Origin: an uncultured Roseovarius sp.
GTDB lineage: Bacteria; Pseudomonadota; Alphaproteobacteria; Rhodobacterales; Rhodobacteraceae
Assembly: GCA_947503145.1 (NCBI GenBank)
Contig: CANNCP010000004.1
Location: forward strand, 186,001 to 250,000
DNA: 64,000 nt
Direction: 5' to 3'
Under the pieces are notes generated by a model. It was not told the origin of the DNA. It saw only the letters and a list, made by a program, of their open reading frames with translations, and searched no databases. Position 1 is the stretch's first letter; each line of letters starts with the position of its first letter. The position numbers were made by a program, and so were the translations under genes. Shown here piece by piece: positions 1 to 8,575 of the stretch.

Positions 1-524
1 TCGCCTGCGTCCAGCCCGTCGAGATAGGCGCGCGGCGCGGGGATCTTGGGCATCTCGCGCATCATCGGCGCAAAGGGCTGCGTCAGGGCGCTATAGCCCG
101 TCACCGCCAGCGCGCCCAAGGTGCATCCATGATAGGATGGACTGCGCGAGATCACCTTCCAGCGCTCGCCTCTGCCGGTCGCGACGGCGTGCTGGCGCGC
201 CAGCTTCATCGCGCTTTCCACCGCCTCTGATCCGCCGGAGACAAAAAACACCTTGTTCAGGCCCGGCGGAGTCTTTTCCACGGTCTTGGCCGCCAGCCGC
301 TCGGATGCTTCGGTCTCGAAATGCAGCCGGTAGCCAAAGGTCGCCTGGTCCATCTGACGGCGCATCGCCTCCAGCACGGCCTCGTTGGAATGGCCGATAT
401 TGCAGACCATCGCACCGCTTGACCCATCAAGATACCGTTTGCCGGCTTCGTCCCACATATAGACACCGCGCGCCTGCGCCAGCACCGGCTTGCGGTTGCG
501 ACCCTGATAGAAAAGATGGCTCAT
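1..524 (-). CDS. Class III (omega) aminotransferase, N-terminal part (cut by window edge)
   Basis: The minus-strand frame, which is not listed in the ORF track because it runs off the window, begins MSHLFYQGRNRKPVLAQARG and continues with YMWDEAGKRYLDGSSGAMV and VFFVSGGSEAVESAMKLAR. This is the N-terminal half of a PLP-dependent class III aminotransferase (fold type I, GabT/omega-transaminase group). About 174 residues are visible; the catalytic lysine lies beyond the left edge. Its ATG overlaps the TGA of the upstream ABC ATPase gene (ATGA), so it is probably translationally coupled and the last visible gene of a PotABCD-type operon. The context suggests transamination of an imported amine or amino acid, but the substrate cannot be read from the sequence. 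Confidence 0.85.
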   Translation of the reverse strand, partial: MSHLFYQGRNRKPVLAQARGVYMWDEAGKRYLDGSSGAMVCNIGHSNEAVLEAMRRQMDQATFGYRLHFETEASERLAAKTVEKTPPGLNKVFFVSGGSEAVESAMKLARQHAVATGRGERWKVISRSPSYHGCTLGALAVTGYSALTQPFAPMMREMPKIPAPRAYLDGLDAG

Positions 525-1600
525 CGGCCTGCCAGCGCCGAGCCGTCGCGTGGCCGGAATGCCACCATCGCGGCGCTGCCCTTGGCAAACGGGTGATCGT
601 CAATCATGTTTAGCGCCTGCAACTGCGTGTCGCCGACCCGAACGAAATAGCGCACGGTCTGGCCCTGATAATCCACCGTCTCCACTGTGGCGGGTGCGGT
701 GATCATCCCCTCGGGCGCGCTGCCTTCCTTCATCACCTGCAGCTTTTCGGCGCGCAACACCAGCTTGGCCGGGCCTGCACCAGCGACGCGCAAGGATTTT
801 TCTACTGGCAAGTGAACCTTGCCAAAAAGTGTTGTCAGCAAAACGGCCCCCTTCGGGCCAGCCTCCAGGCATTCGGCCTCCAGCACGTTGGACGCGCCGA
901 GAAAATTGGCGACAAATTCGCTGGACGGGTTGTTATAGACCTCCTGGGGCGCACCGACCTGTTCGATGCGCCCGGCGCTCATCACCACGATATGATCCGA
1001 CATCGCCAGCGCTTCTGACTGGTCATGAGTGACAAAGACGGTGGTGACGCCGATCTGGTCCTGAATGCGCTTCAGTTCTACCCGCATGTCCTCCCGCAGG
1101 TTAGCGTCGAGCGCCGACAAGGGTTCATCCAGCAGCAGAACGTCCGGCTCGATCACGATGGCACGCGCCAGCGCGATACGCTGTTGCTGCCCGCCAGACA
1201 ATTCCTTGGGATAACGGGCACCGACATCCGGCAGTTGCACCAGATCCAGCGCCGCCTGCATCTTGCCGGGAATATCGCTGCTGGGGATATCGCGATATTT
1301 TAGCCCGAATACGATGTTTTCCGCCACTGTCTTGTGCGGGAAAAGTGCGTAGTTCTGAAACACGATGCCGAGGTTGCGCTTGTGAATCGGCACGTCATTG
1401 ACGCGCCGCCCGCCAATCAGGATCTCGCCCTCTGTCGGATCAAGCAGCCCGGCGATCATCCGCAGGTTCGTTGTCTTGCCGCAGCCCGACGGGCCCAGCA
1501 GCGTCACGAATGCCCCCTCGGGGATTTCCAGATCGGTCTGGTGCACGGCAGTAAAGCTGCCAAAGCGCTTGACGATATTTTTCAGGGTGACAGAGCTCAT
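521..1600 (-). CDS. PotA-type ABC transporter ATP-binding protein (polyamine/opine family)
   Basis: This is the ATPase that powers the adjacent permease pair and binding protein at the cytoplasmic face of the inner membrane. The protein has 359 residues. Walker A GPSGCGKTT is at about residues 36-44, signature LSGGQQQ at about 134-140, and Walker B VLLLDEP at about 154-160, followed by a THDQSEAL switch region and a C-terminal TOBE-like regulatory domain. The track ORF begins 38 codons earlier, but the ATG of MSSVTLKNIV has GAGGA about 10 nt upstream and gives the usual family N-terminus. The gene follows the binding-protein gene after a GC hairpin and ends in an ATGA overlap with the aminotransferase gene. 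PotA/PotG family membership is secure; putrescine, spermidine or another cationic substrate is inferred. Confidence 0.9.
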   Translation of the reverse strand: MSSVTLKNIVKRFGSFTAVHQTDLEIPEGAFVTLLGPSGCGKTTNLRMIAGLLDPTEGEILIGGRRVNDVPIHKRNLGIVFQNYALFPHKTVAENIVFGLKYRDIPSSDIPGKMQAALDLVQLPDVGARYPKELSGGQQQRIALARAIVIEPDVLLLDEPLSALDANLREDMRVELKRIQDQIGVTTVFVTHDQSEALAMSDHIVVMSAGRIEQVGAPQEVYNNPSSEFVANFLGASNVLEAECLEAGPKGAVLLTTLFGKVHLPVEKSLRVAGAGPAKLVLRAEKLQVMKEGSAPEGMITAPATVETVDYQGQTVRYFVRVGDTQLQALNMIDDHPFAKGSAAMVAFRPRDGSALAGR

Positions 1601-1640
1601 GGCGGGCATGTCCTCGGGCGGTTTATTTAAGTGGTAAATA

Positions 1641-1667
1641 CCCGCCCCGGGCCTGACCCGGGGCGGG
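1641..1667. repeat. Intercistronic GC hairpin after the first binding-protein gene
   Basis: This is a perfect 11-bp inverted repeat, CCCGCCCCGGG/CCCGGGGCGGG, with the five-base loop CCTGA. It starts about 8 nt past the stop codon of the solute-binding gene and precedes the ATPase gene. There is no U-run, so it looks like an mRNA-stabilising or attenuating structure rather than a full terminator. It also belongs to the recurrent CCCCGG..CCGGGG family seen elsewhere in the window. Confidence 0.75.
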
Positions 1668-1674
1668 CCGGATA

Positions 1675-2826
1675 TCAGTAGCCCTTCTGCACCCGGCCAA
1701 AGGTCTTGGACCACTCCGCCTCGTTACCGTTCCAATAGCCGGGATCGGCAAAGGTCAGCTGTTCCAGCGTGCCCGTGGGGTCAAAGGCGGGCAAGGTCGG
1801 GATCTTGGCCCCGAGATCGACCTTGGTCGGGTCCAGCGCGGGTGGATAGTTCTGGCCTTCGGCCACCGCGATCGAGGTTGCGGGTGCCAGCATGAAGTTC
1901 AGCAGTTCTTCGCAGGGTTCCATCGGGCTGCCCTTCATCACATAAATGCATTCCTGCCAGGCAAAGCTGCTGGGCGGGTCCATATAGCCGATATCATGGC
2001 CCTGTTCCTGCAACGCATAGATGCGGCCCGACCAGCCTTCGGTCAAATAGATTTCCTCTTCGGCCAGCAGGCTCATCAGTTCCGCGCCCGACCCCCAGTA
2101 CTTCAACAACAGGTCGCGGTGGGTGCGGATTGCATCCCAGACGGCATCCATATCGGTGGCATTGTTGGGATCCTGACCAGTTTGCAACGCGCCATACCAG
2201 ACCCGTGTACGCCAATCCGTCCACCCGCCGATCTTTCCCTTGTAGGCTTCGTCCAGCAGGATGCGCGCGCCTTTTTCCCGCACCTCTTCGTCCGAGATAT
2301 ACTTGCGGTTATAGGCGATACCGGTGGTGCCGTAATCATAGGGCACACAGGACAGCGTGCCGTCCGACACCTTGCGGAACACGTCGTTCAGCTTGGGGAT
2401 GACGAATTCGAGGTTGGGAATATTGGCCTCGTTCAGCACGGAATTCAGGCCCAGATTCTGGTAGCGCGCATAATCGAACACGCCTGACAGGTGGGCGATG
2501 TTGAATTCGCCCGGCTGGCCGGCCTTGACGCGCGACAGATACTCATCGCCGTCGCCGAATGTGCCGTCCACCACCTTGATGCCGGTCTTTGCGGTGTAGG
2601 GATCAAAGGCGTATTTGCGGAACGCCTCGGACACGACACCGCCCCAGCCGTCGAACCGCACCTCATTGGCGGCCGCGTGGGCGTATTTGGCAAAGGGCGT
2701 CTGCACGCCGTAGGCAAGCCCCGCCGCACCGATCAGTCCCAGAAACCCGCGCCGGTCGATATCGCCGTTCATATAGCGTTCGCGCAGGCGTTCATAACGG
2801 GTGGTATTGTCCATTTTCCTGGTCAT
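1675..2826 (-). CDS. PotD/PotF-type periplasmic solute-binding protein, Tat-exported
   Basis: This is the periplasmic receptor of the first polyamine-type ABC transporter. The 383-residue protein begins MTRKMDNTTRYERLRERY and carries a twin-arginine signal (DRRGFLGLIGAAGLAYG, Arg pair at 25-26), with a likely cleavage near AHA/A at about residue 51. The mature part (VRFDGWGGVVSEAFRKYAFDPY) is typical of the extracellular solute-binding family 1 polyamine/opine group. Tat rather than Sec export is common in this subgroup. It lies downstream of two permease genes and upstream of the ATPase gene. The substrate is inferred from family and neighbours only. Confidence 0.88.
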   Translation of the reverse strand: MTRKMDNTTRYERLRERYMNGDIDRRGFLGLIGAAGLAYGVQTPFAKYAHAAANEVRFDGWGGVVSEAFRKYAFDPYTAKTGIKVVDGTFGDGDEYLSRVKAGQPGEFNIAHLSGVFDYARYQNLGLNSVLNEANIPNLEFVIPKLNDVFRKVSDGTLSCVPYDYGTTGIAYNRKYISDEEVREKGARILLDEAYKGKIGGWTDWRTRVWYGALQTGQDPNNATDMDAVWDAIRTHRDLLLKYWGSGAELMSLLAEEEIYLTEGWSGRIYALQEQGHDIGYMDPPSSFAWQECIYVMKGSPMEPCEELLNFMLAPATSIAVAEGQNYPPALDPTKVDLGAKIPTLPAFDPTGTLEQLTFADPGYWNGNEAEWSKTFGRVQKGY

Positions 2827-2872
2827 TTTCTCTCTCTCCTTGTTGTGACTTTTGTTGTTTTTTATTGGTTAG

Positions 2873-3676
2873 TCAGCCGCCGCTCTTGCGGGCGAACTGT
2901 CGCGCAATGGCCAGCCCCAGAAGGGGCAGACCGACGGTCATAAAGATCATCACCGTGCCTAGTGCGTTGATCTCGGGACTGATCGAGTTGCGCAGCATGG
3001 CAAAAATCTGGGTCGGCACGGTTTCCACGCCCCCCGGCTTCCAGAACAGCGTGCCGGTGATGTCATCAAAGCTGATGGTAAAGGCGAACAACGCCCCCGC
3101 CAGAACCGCAGGCAGCATCAACGGCAGGGTGATCTGGAAAAACGTCTGCGCGGGTGAGGCGCCCAGGCTCATCGCGGCTTCTTCGATGTCGCGGCGGATG
3201 GCGATCAGCCGCGCCTGCACCACCAGGATCACGAAGGGCAAGGTAAAGATCACGTGACCGAAGAGCAGCAGCGCGAAACTCTTGTTCACGCCGAGGAAAT
3301 TCAGGAACAACAGCAACGCCACCGCCAGTACCACCTCGGGCACCAGAATGGGCGCGATCAGAATGGTCGAGATCATGTTGGCACCGGGCACCCGGTAGCG
3401 CACCAGCGCCAGGCTGGCCAGCACACCGACCGTGGTCGAGATGGCCGATGTCAGCAGCCCCAGGACGATCGAGGTGCGAAAGGCGCGCAGGATCGCTTCG
3501 TTCTCCCACAATGCAACGAACCAGCGAAAGGAAAAACCGGTCATCGGAAAGCTGCCGAATTGCGAGGCGTTGAAGCTGAGCACCACCACCACCATCACCG
3601 GCAGGAACATGAAGAGATAGACCAGCACCGCATAGCCGCGGATCAACTGCCAGCCCAGAGAGGCCCGTTCGCCCAT
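2873..3676 (-). CDS. PotC-type ABC transporter permease
   Basis: This is one of the two inner-membrane channel subunits. The 267-residue protein starts MGERASLGWQLIRGYAVLVYLFMFLPVMVVVVLSF and has about six hydrophobic segments. The EAA loop EEAAMSLGASPAQTFFQ is the contact site for the ATPase. The track ORF is 73 codons longer, but that extension reads through the upstream permease. The ATG at 3676 shares one base with the upstream TGA (TGATG), a typical coupled start. Confidence 0.9.
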   Translation of the reverse strand: MGERASLGWQLIRGYAVLVYLFMFLPVMVVVVLSFNASQFGSFPMTGFSFRWFVALWENEAILRAFRTSIVLGLLTSAISTTVGVLASLALVRYRVPGANMISTILIAPILVPEVVLAVALLLFLNFLGVNKSFALLLFGHVIFTLPFVILVVQARLIAIRRDIEEAAMSLGASPAQTFFQITLPLMLPAVLAGALFAFTISFDDITGTLFWKPGGVETVPTQIFAMLRNSISPEINALGTVMIFMTVGLPLLGLAIARQFARKSGG

Positions 3677-4542
3677 CAGCCCAGCCCCTTCATGAGTTGC
3701 GCCATGCCGAGATAGCGGTTGTAGATCATCACCAGCGCCCCCAGCACCACCAACAGCATCAGCGACAGCGCACTGCCCAGCGGCCAGTTCAACTGTGTGA
3801 TGATTGCCTCGAATACCAGGTTGGCAAACATTGCGTCGGACGTGCCCCCCAGCACCAGCGGCGTGATATAGGTGCCCGCCCCCAGCACGAAACACAGCAG
3901 CCCCCCCGCCGCCAGTCCCGGCAGCGACAGTGGCAGCGTCACCTGCACGAACGCCTGCCAGCGCGTCGCGCCCAGCGAATTGGCCGCGTCCTCCAACGTC
4001 TCGTCGATGCCATCGACACTGACAAAGACGTTCAGCACCATGAAGGGCAGCAGGAAGTGCACAAGACCCAGGATCACGGTTGCCTCGTTATAGAGCATCT
4101 GAATCGGCTCATTGATCACCCCGATCCATAGCAGGAAAGTGTTGAGCGCACCCGACACGCCGAGGATGTTGATCCAGCTCATCGTGCGGATGATGTAGCT
4201 GATCCAGAACGGCAGCATCAGCATGAGCAGCAGCAACGGCTTGTTACCTTTGGACCGCGCGATGAAATACGCCGCCGGATAGCCCATCATGGCGCACACC
4301 ACCGTAGTGATGGCAGCGACCTTGAACGTATGCAGCAGGATATCGCGGTAGAATGCGTCTGTCAGCGCCTCGCGCCAGTTGTCCAGATAGAACCCGATCT
4401 CGTCCGCGCCGGTCGCCGTGCGCAGCCAGAAACTGTAGACAAATATGAACAACAGCGGGATGAACAGCAGCAGGGTGATCGCCGTCAGCGCGGGCGACAA
4501 CAAAATCCACGGCTGGCGCTTTTCGCGCGCTTCGACCGACAT
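3676..4542 (-). CDS. PotB-type ABC transporter permease, first gene of the operon
   Basis: This is the second channel subunit of the first transporter. The 288-residue protein begins MSVEAREKRQPWILLSPALTAITLLLF and contains the EAA loop EDAANSLGATRWQAF. The longer track start is rejected because GGGGGGAGAG sits just upstream of the ATG at 4542 and the extension would run into the divergent LysR promoter region. It is the promoter-proximal gene of potB-potC-potD-potA-aminotransferase, all on the minus strand. Confidence 0.9.
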   Translation of the reverse strand: MSVEAREKRQPWILLSPALTAITLLLFIPLLFIFVYSFWLRTATGADEIGFYLDNWREALTDAFYRDILLHTFKVAAITTVVCAMMGYPAAYFIARSKGNKPLLLLMLMLPFWISYIIRTMSWINILGVSGALNTFLLWIGVINEPIQMLYNEATVILGLVHFLLPFMVLNVFVSVDGIDETLEDAANSLGATRWQAFVQVTLPLSLPGLAAGGLLCFVLGAGTYITPLVLGGTSDAMFANLVFEAIITQLNWPLGSALSLMLLVVLGALVMIYNRYLGMAQLMKGLG

Positions 4543-4603
4543 CTGGACGTCTCTCCCCCCGGTTTGTCCTTGCGCAAAGCATGCGGAGTCGGCACTCATT
4601 GTG

Positions 4604-4617
4604 CAAATAGATATTTG
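4604..4617. promoter_or_regulatory. Candidate LysR operator palindrome
   Basis: CAAATA-GA-TATTTG is a perfect 14-bp dyad in the 90-bp gap between the divergent potB-type and lysR genes. LysR-type regulators bind AT-rich interrupted dyads near the promoters of adjacent divergent genes, so this is the obvious candidate site. No binding data can be derived from the sequence. Confidence 0.5.
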
Positions 4618-4632
4618 GAATTGTGAATATTG

Positions 4633-5613
4633 ATGATGTCTATAACTGACACGGATGACCACCGTTACAGCCCCCAGCGCATCGCAAGAGAACTGGACTG
4701 GAACCTGTTGCGCACCTTCGTCGCTCTGGCTGAGGCCCGGTCGATCACCCATGCCTCAGAGCGGCTGCGCCTGAAGCAGCCATCTGTCTCTACCGCATTG
4801 AAAAGGCTTGAGGACCGCGTCGGGCGCAGGCTCATTGATCGCCGCCCCGGCCACTATTCCCTGACCGATGCCGGGCATCTTCTCTACCGTGAGGCACTCG
4901 ATATCAACGGGTCGATCCTGCGGCTTTCGACGCTGCTGCGCGAGATGACCGATGAGGTGCGCGGCCATGTGGCCATCGCGGCGGCGAGCCATGTTGTCTG
5001 CCCATTTTTCGACCAGACCCTCGCCAGATGGCACCGCGCGCACCCCAAGTCGACGCTGACAGTCAATGTACTGTCCAGCATCGACGCGATTGGCGAGGTG
5101 CAGGCAAAACGCGCTTCATTCGCGCTCTGCCTCGTGCGCGACCGCCACGCCCGGCTGGAATACCGGCGGCTCTACCGCGAGTTCTTTGGCCTCTATTGCG
5201 GGCCGGGTCATACGCTCTTTGGACGCTCGGACCTGACGGTGGCCGATCTGGAAGGCCTCAACGCCGTCAGCTTTGACACCGACCGGCTGCAGGATGTGCT
5301 GAGCCCGGTGGCACTGCTGCGGGCGCAGTCGAGCATGAGCGAAAAGATCGTCGGTTCCTCCAGCAACCTCGAAGAGGTACGGCGCATGATCATGACCGGC
5401 ATCGGCATCGGACCGTTGCCGGTGCACGTGGCAGCACGCGACGTGGCCGACGGCACGCTCTGGCAGGTGCCGCCCTACGACGACCTGCCCGCCATCGACG
5501 TGCATCTGGTCTGGAACCCGCATTCGGTCATGAACCGCGCCGAGGAAATCCTGCTGACCATGTTACGGGATACGATCGACAGCACGCCCATCGAGGACCG
5601 CACCTATCTTTGA
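4633..5613 (+). CDS. LysR-family transcriptional regulator
   Basis: This is a DNA-binding regulator, probably controlling the divergent transport operon. The N-terminal winged helix-turn-helix is clear: LDWNLLRTFVALAEARSITHASERLRLKQPSVSTALKRLEDRVG at about residues 18-62, followed by a LysR substrate-binding domain. Total length is about 326 residues, standard for the family. Three in-frame starts lie together (TTG 4630, ATG 4633, ATG 4636) with no strong ribosome-binding site to choose between them; the first ATG was taken. The ligand is unknown, although a polyamine or amine is plausible from context. Confidence 0.9.
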   Translation: MMSITDTDDHRYSPQRIARELDWNLLRTFVALAEARSITHASERLRLKQPSVSTALKRLEDRVGRRLIDRRPGHYSLTDAGHLLYREALDINGSILRLSTLLREMTDEVRGHVAIAAASHVVCPFFDQTLARWHRAHPKSTLTVNVLSSIDAIGEVQAKRASFALCLVRDRHARLEYRRLYREFFGLYCGPGHTLFGRSDLTVADLEGLNAVSFDTDRLQDVLSPVALLRAQSSMSEKIVGSSSNLEEVRRMIMTGIGIGPLPVHVAARDVADGTLWQVPPYDDLPAIDVHLVWNPHSVMNRAEEILLTMLRDTIDSTPIEDRTYL

Positions 5614-5642
5614 GCCCAGGCACGGCGGGAAATTGACCGGTC

Positions 5643-6929
5643 TCAGATACCCAGCCGGTCGCGGATCCGGTAGGCCATGACAGACGGCGCCAGAAACCAC
5701 GGGTTGCCGGTATAGAAGGGGCGCGTGGGGAACGGGATGTGACCGAACGCGGTCTCTCCGGCCGGATCGTCCGCTGCCTGCAGCCCGATCTTCATACCCA
5801 GATAACTGGCCATGCCCACCCCCGACCCGCAATAGCCCATCGCGTAATAAAGGCCATCATCCTGCCCGCAATGCATCAGCGTATCAAAAGTGTAGCCGAC
5901 ATAGCCGGACCACGAATGACTTATTTTCACGCTTTCCAGTTCGGGAAACAGCTCCGTCATCATCGACTTCAGGCGCGGTGCGGTAACGACCGGGTTCATC
6001 TCTTTCAGCGAGACGCGCCCGCCAAAAAGGATGCGCTTGCGGTCTGGTGAGGGACGGTAATAGACCACCAGCTTGCGGGTGTCCGACAGCACGCGATTGG
6101 TGGGCATCAGGCGGTCCATCACCTCTTTCGGCAATTCCTCGGTCGCAATGATGTAAGAGCCGATGGGAATGACGCGGCGCTGCTGCCACGGGGTCAGCCC
6201 GCTGGTATAGCCGTTGGTGGCGATGATCAGGCGGCGCGCCATGACCACGCCGCGCGGAGTGCTCACCCGAAATCCGGGGGCCTGCCGGTCGATCCCCGTC
6301 ACCCGGCAGTGCGAAACCATCTGCGCCCCGGCGGCGCGCACCGCATCGCGCAGCCCCCTGTGATAGAGTGCGGGATGCACGCTGGCGTGTTTGGGATAGA
6401 CGATACCGCCGTGATAGGCGTCGGTGCCCAGTTCCGCGTGTTGCCCGGCGCGCGGAATCAGGAAGGCTTCGGTGTCGACCCCATCGCCGAGGGTGGCGAC
6501 ATAGGCCGCCAGCTTGTTGTACTGCCTGGCGGTATGCGCGCCATGAAACCGGCCCGGCACGCTCAGATGGCAATCAATGCCTTCCTCGGCAATGAAGGTC
6601 TGTAGATAGTCCAGCGACTCCTGCGCATCGCGGATTATCCCGCGCGCGGTCTCTTCTCCATATTTCCGTTTCAGTGCGGCGAAGTCAGGCTTGATAGAGG
6701 TCGAGACCTGCCCGCCATTGCGGCTGCTGGCACCAAATCCCAGCGCCTCGGCCTCCAGCACCAGCGTGCTGCGCCCCGCCCGAGCGGTGCGTAGCGCGGC
6801 GTGCAGGCCAGTGTAGCCCGATCCGACAATCAGCACATCGACCGTTTTGGGCAGATCACCCCCCTGTGCATCCTCGGGCGGGGCGTCCTCCCACCAATAG
6901 GGCTGATCCTTGAAATCATCCGTGAACAT
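5643..6929 (-). CDS. DAO-family FAD-dependent oxidoreductase (PuuB/OrdL-like amine oxidase)
   Basis: This is a flavoprotein predicted to oxidise an amine or N-substituted amino acid. The 428-residue protein has a Rossmann FAD motif (VLIVGSGYTGLHAALRTARAG, GSGYTG at 36-41), then GFGASSRNGGQVS typical of the gamma-glutamylputrescine oxidase/OrdL group, and ends with a GYCGSGVGMASYLG FAD-contact segment. The start MFTDDFKDQPYWWED is chosen over the track start because CGGAG lies about 8 nt before this ATG. The start overlaps the 3' end of the GMC gene by 14 bp, which implies coupling. It is the last gene of the second PotABCD-type operon. Confidence 0.88.
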   Translation of the reverse strand: MFTDDFKDQPYWWEDAPPEDAQGGDLPKTVDVLIVGSGYTGLHAALRTARAGRSTLVLEAEALGFGASSRNGGQVSTSIKPDFAALKRKYGEETARGIIRDAQESLDYLQTFIAEEGIDCHLSVPGRFHGAHTARQYNKLAAYVATLGDGVDTEAFLIPRAGQHAELGTDAYHGGIVYPKHASVHPALYHRGLRDAVRAAGAQMVSHCRVTGIDRQAPGFRVSTPRGVVMARRLIIATNGYTSGLTPWQQRRVIPIGSYIIATEELPKEVMDRLMPTNRVLSDTRKLVVYYRPSPDRKRILFGGRVSLKEMNPVVTAPRLKSMMTELFPELESVKISHSWSGYVGYTFDTLMHCGQDDGLYYAMGYCGSGVGMASYLGMKIGLQAADDPAGETAFGHIPFPTRPFYTGNPWFLAPSVMAYRIRDRLGI

Positions 6930-8562
6930 TTCTTGTCTCCGCATGGTCTCTTGCATCTTCGAGGATCATATCGGCCCCCTTTTCGCCGACCATGATCGCA
7001 GGTGCGTTGGTATTGCCGGAGGTGAGCGTCGGAAAGATCGACGCATCCACCACCCGCAACCCTTGTAACCCGTAGACCCGCAGGCGCGCATCAACAACGT
7101 CCACACGCGCATCCGGCCCCATCCGACAGGTGCTGACCGGGTGAAAGACTGTACCCGCCCGCGCCCGTATATCGGTGGTAAGTGCCTCGTCGCTCTCCAC
7201 CTGCGGTCCCGGCGCGATCTCGGCCTCGATGATCGCCGCCAGCGCCGGGGCGGCGGCCAGCCTGCGGATAAAGCGCATCCCTTCAAGCTGCTCGCGCATG
7301 TCGACCTCGGTGCTGAGATAGTTGGGATGGATCTCAGGCGGTGCGAGGGGATCGGGTGATGCAATCTCGATATGCCCGCGGCTGGTGGGCCGTGTCGGCT
7401 GTGTGCCGATCAGAAAGCCGGGAAATGGATCGGGGTTCATCAGGGGGCGCTTGCCCGGTGGTGCCTTGGTGTAGCTGACGGGCGAGAAGAACAACTGCAT
7501 GTTGGGCCGGGTGAGGTCGGGGCGTGTGCGCACGAACCCGCCACCCTGATTGACCCCCAGCGACAGCGGCCCGCCGCGCGTCAGCACATAGCGCAGCCCT
7601 TGCCAGAGCTTGCCATGCCAGCTGTGCAACTGGTTGTTCAGGGTGGGCAACTTGCTGCGATAGAGAAAATCCATGCCCAGATGGTCCTGCAGGTGCCGAC
7701 CCACGCCGGGCATGTCCTGCACAACCTCGATCCCCTTGTCCTTGAGCAAGGCACCCGGCCCCACCCCGGATAGCTGCAACAGTTGCGGCGAATTCACCGC
7801 GCCGGCCGAAACGACCACCTCTCGCGCAGCCATCGCGCGCCGGGTCCGGCCGTTCTGGCGGTACTCGACGCCGACGGCGCGGGTGCCCTCGAAGATCAGC
7901 CGCGTCGCCATCGCCCGTTTTTCTATCGTCAGGTTGGCCCGCCCCCGGGCAGGCCGGATATAGGCACGCGCGGTGCTCATGCGCATGCCGTCGCGGGCCG
8001 TGTTCTGATAGGTGCCAATGCCCTCTTGGCGTTTGCCGTTGAAATCAGGGTTATGCGGCACCTGTATCTGTTCGCCCGCCTTAATGAAGCTCTGGCAGAG
8101 CGGGTGCAGGTAGCGATCCATCGTACTGACTGCGAGCGGCCCGTCGCCGCCGCGCCATGCATCGGCGCCGCGGTCGTTGGTCTCGGATTTGCGGAAATAG
8201 GGCAGCACGTCATCCCAGCCCCAGCCGGGGTTGCCCATCGCTTTCCAGTCCTCAAAATCTTCGGGCTGACCGCGCACATAGACCATCGCGTTGATCGAGC
8301 TGGAGCCGCCCATCACCTTGCCGCGCGGCCAGTAGGACACCCGGCCATTCAGCCCCGCGTCAGGCTGGGTCTGGTACATCCAGTTGACCGACTTGCGGTA
8401 GAAAGTCTTGCCATAGCCGATCGGCATCCAGATCCAGAGGCTGGCATCAGAGCCGCCCGCCTCCAGCAGCAGGACGCGGTACTTGCCGTCTGCGCTTAGC
8501 CGGTTGGCCAGAACGCAGCCCGCCGATCCAGCACCGACGATCACGAAATCATACTCTGCCAT
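6916..8562 (-). CDS. GMC-family oxidoreductase (choline/alcohol dehydrogenase-like)
   Basis: This is an FAD-dependent oxidoreductase of the glucose-methanol-choline family, 548 residues, close to the usual 530-560. It shows the N-terminal FAD motif [17 protein letters not shown] (about 8-24), the GMC signature PRGKVMGGSSSINAMVYVRG, and the C-terminal catalytic region HPVSTCRMGPDA with SGNTNAPAIMVGEKGAD. It lies between a permease gene and the DAO-type oxidase gene, so it probably acts on the imported compound or on an alcohol or aldehyde derived from it. The choline dehydrogenase name is only a family label; the real substrate is unknown. Confidence 0.9.
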   Translation of the reverse strand: MAEYDFVIVGAGSAGCVLANRLSADGKYRVLLLEAGGSDASLWIWMPIGYGKTFYRKSVNWMYQTQPDAGLNGRVSYWPRGKVMGGSSSINAMVYVRGQPEDFEDWKAMGNPGWGWDDVLPYFRKSETNDRGADAWRGGDGPLAVSTMDRYLHPLCQSFIKAGEQIQVPHNPDFNGKRQEGIGTYQNTARDGMRMSTARAYIRPARGRANLTIEKRAMATRLIFEGTRAVGVEYRQNGRTRRAMAAREVVVSAGAVNSPQLLQLSGVGPGALLKDKGIEVVQDMPGVGRHLQDHLGMDFLYRSKLPTLNNQLHSWHGKLWQGLRYVLTRGGPLSLGVNQGGGFVRTRPDLTRPNMQLFFSPVSYTKAPPGKRPLMNPDPFPGFLIGTQPTRPTSRGHIEIASPDPLAPPEIHPNYLSTEVDMREQLEGMRFIRRLAAAPALAAIIEAEIAPGPQVESDEALTTDIRARAGTVFHPVSTCRMGPDARVDVVDARLRVYGLQGLRVVDASIFPTLTSGNTNAPAIMVGEKGADMILEDARDHAETRNVHG

Positions 8563-8575
8563 GGTCCTTCTCGCC

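Noticed and set aside
6916-8562. Naming the GMC genes betA
   Set aside because: GMC motifs are shared by many alcohol and sugar dehydrogenases, and there is no betB, betI or choline transporter next to either gene.
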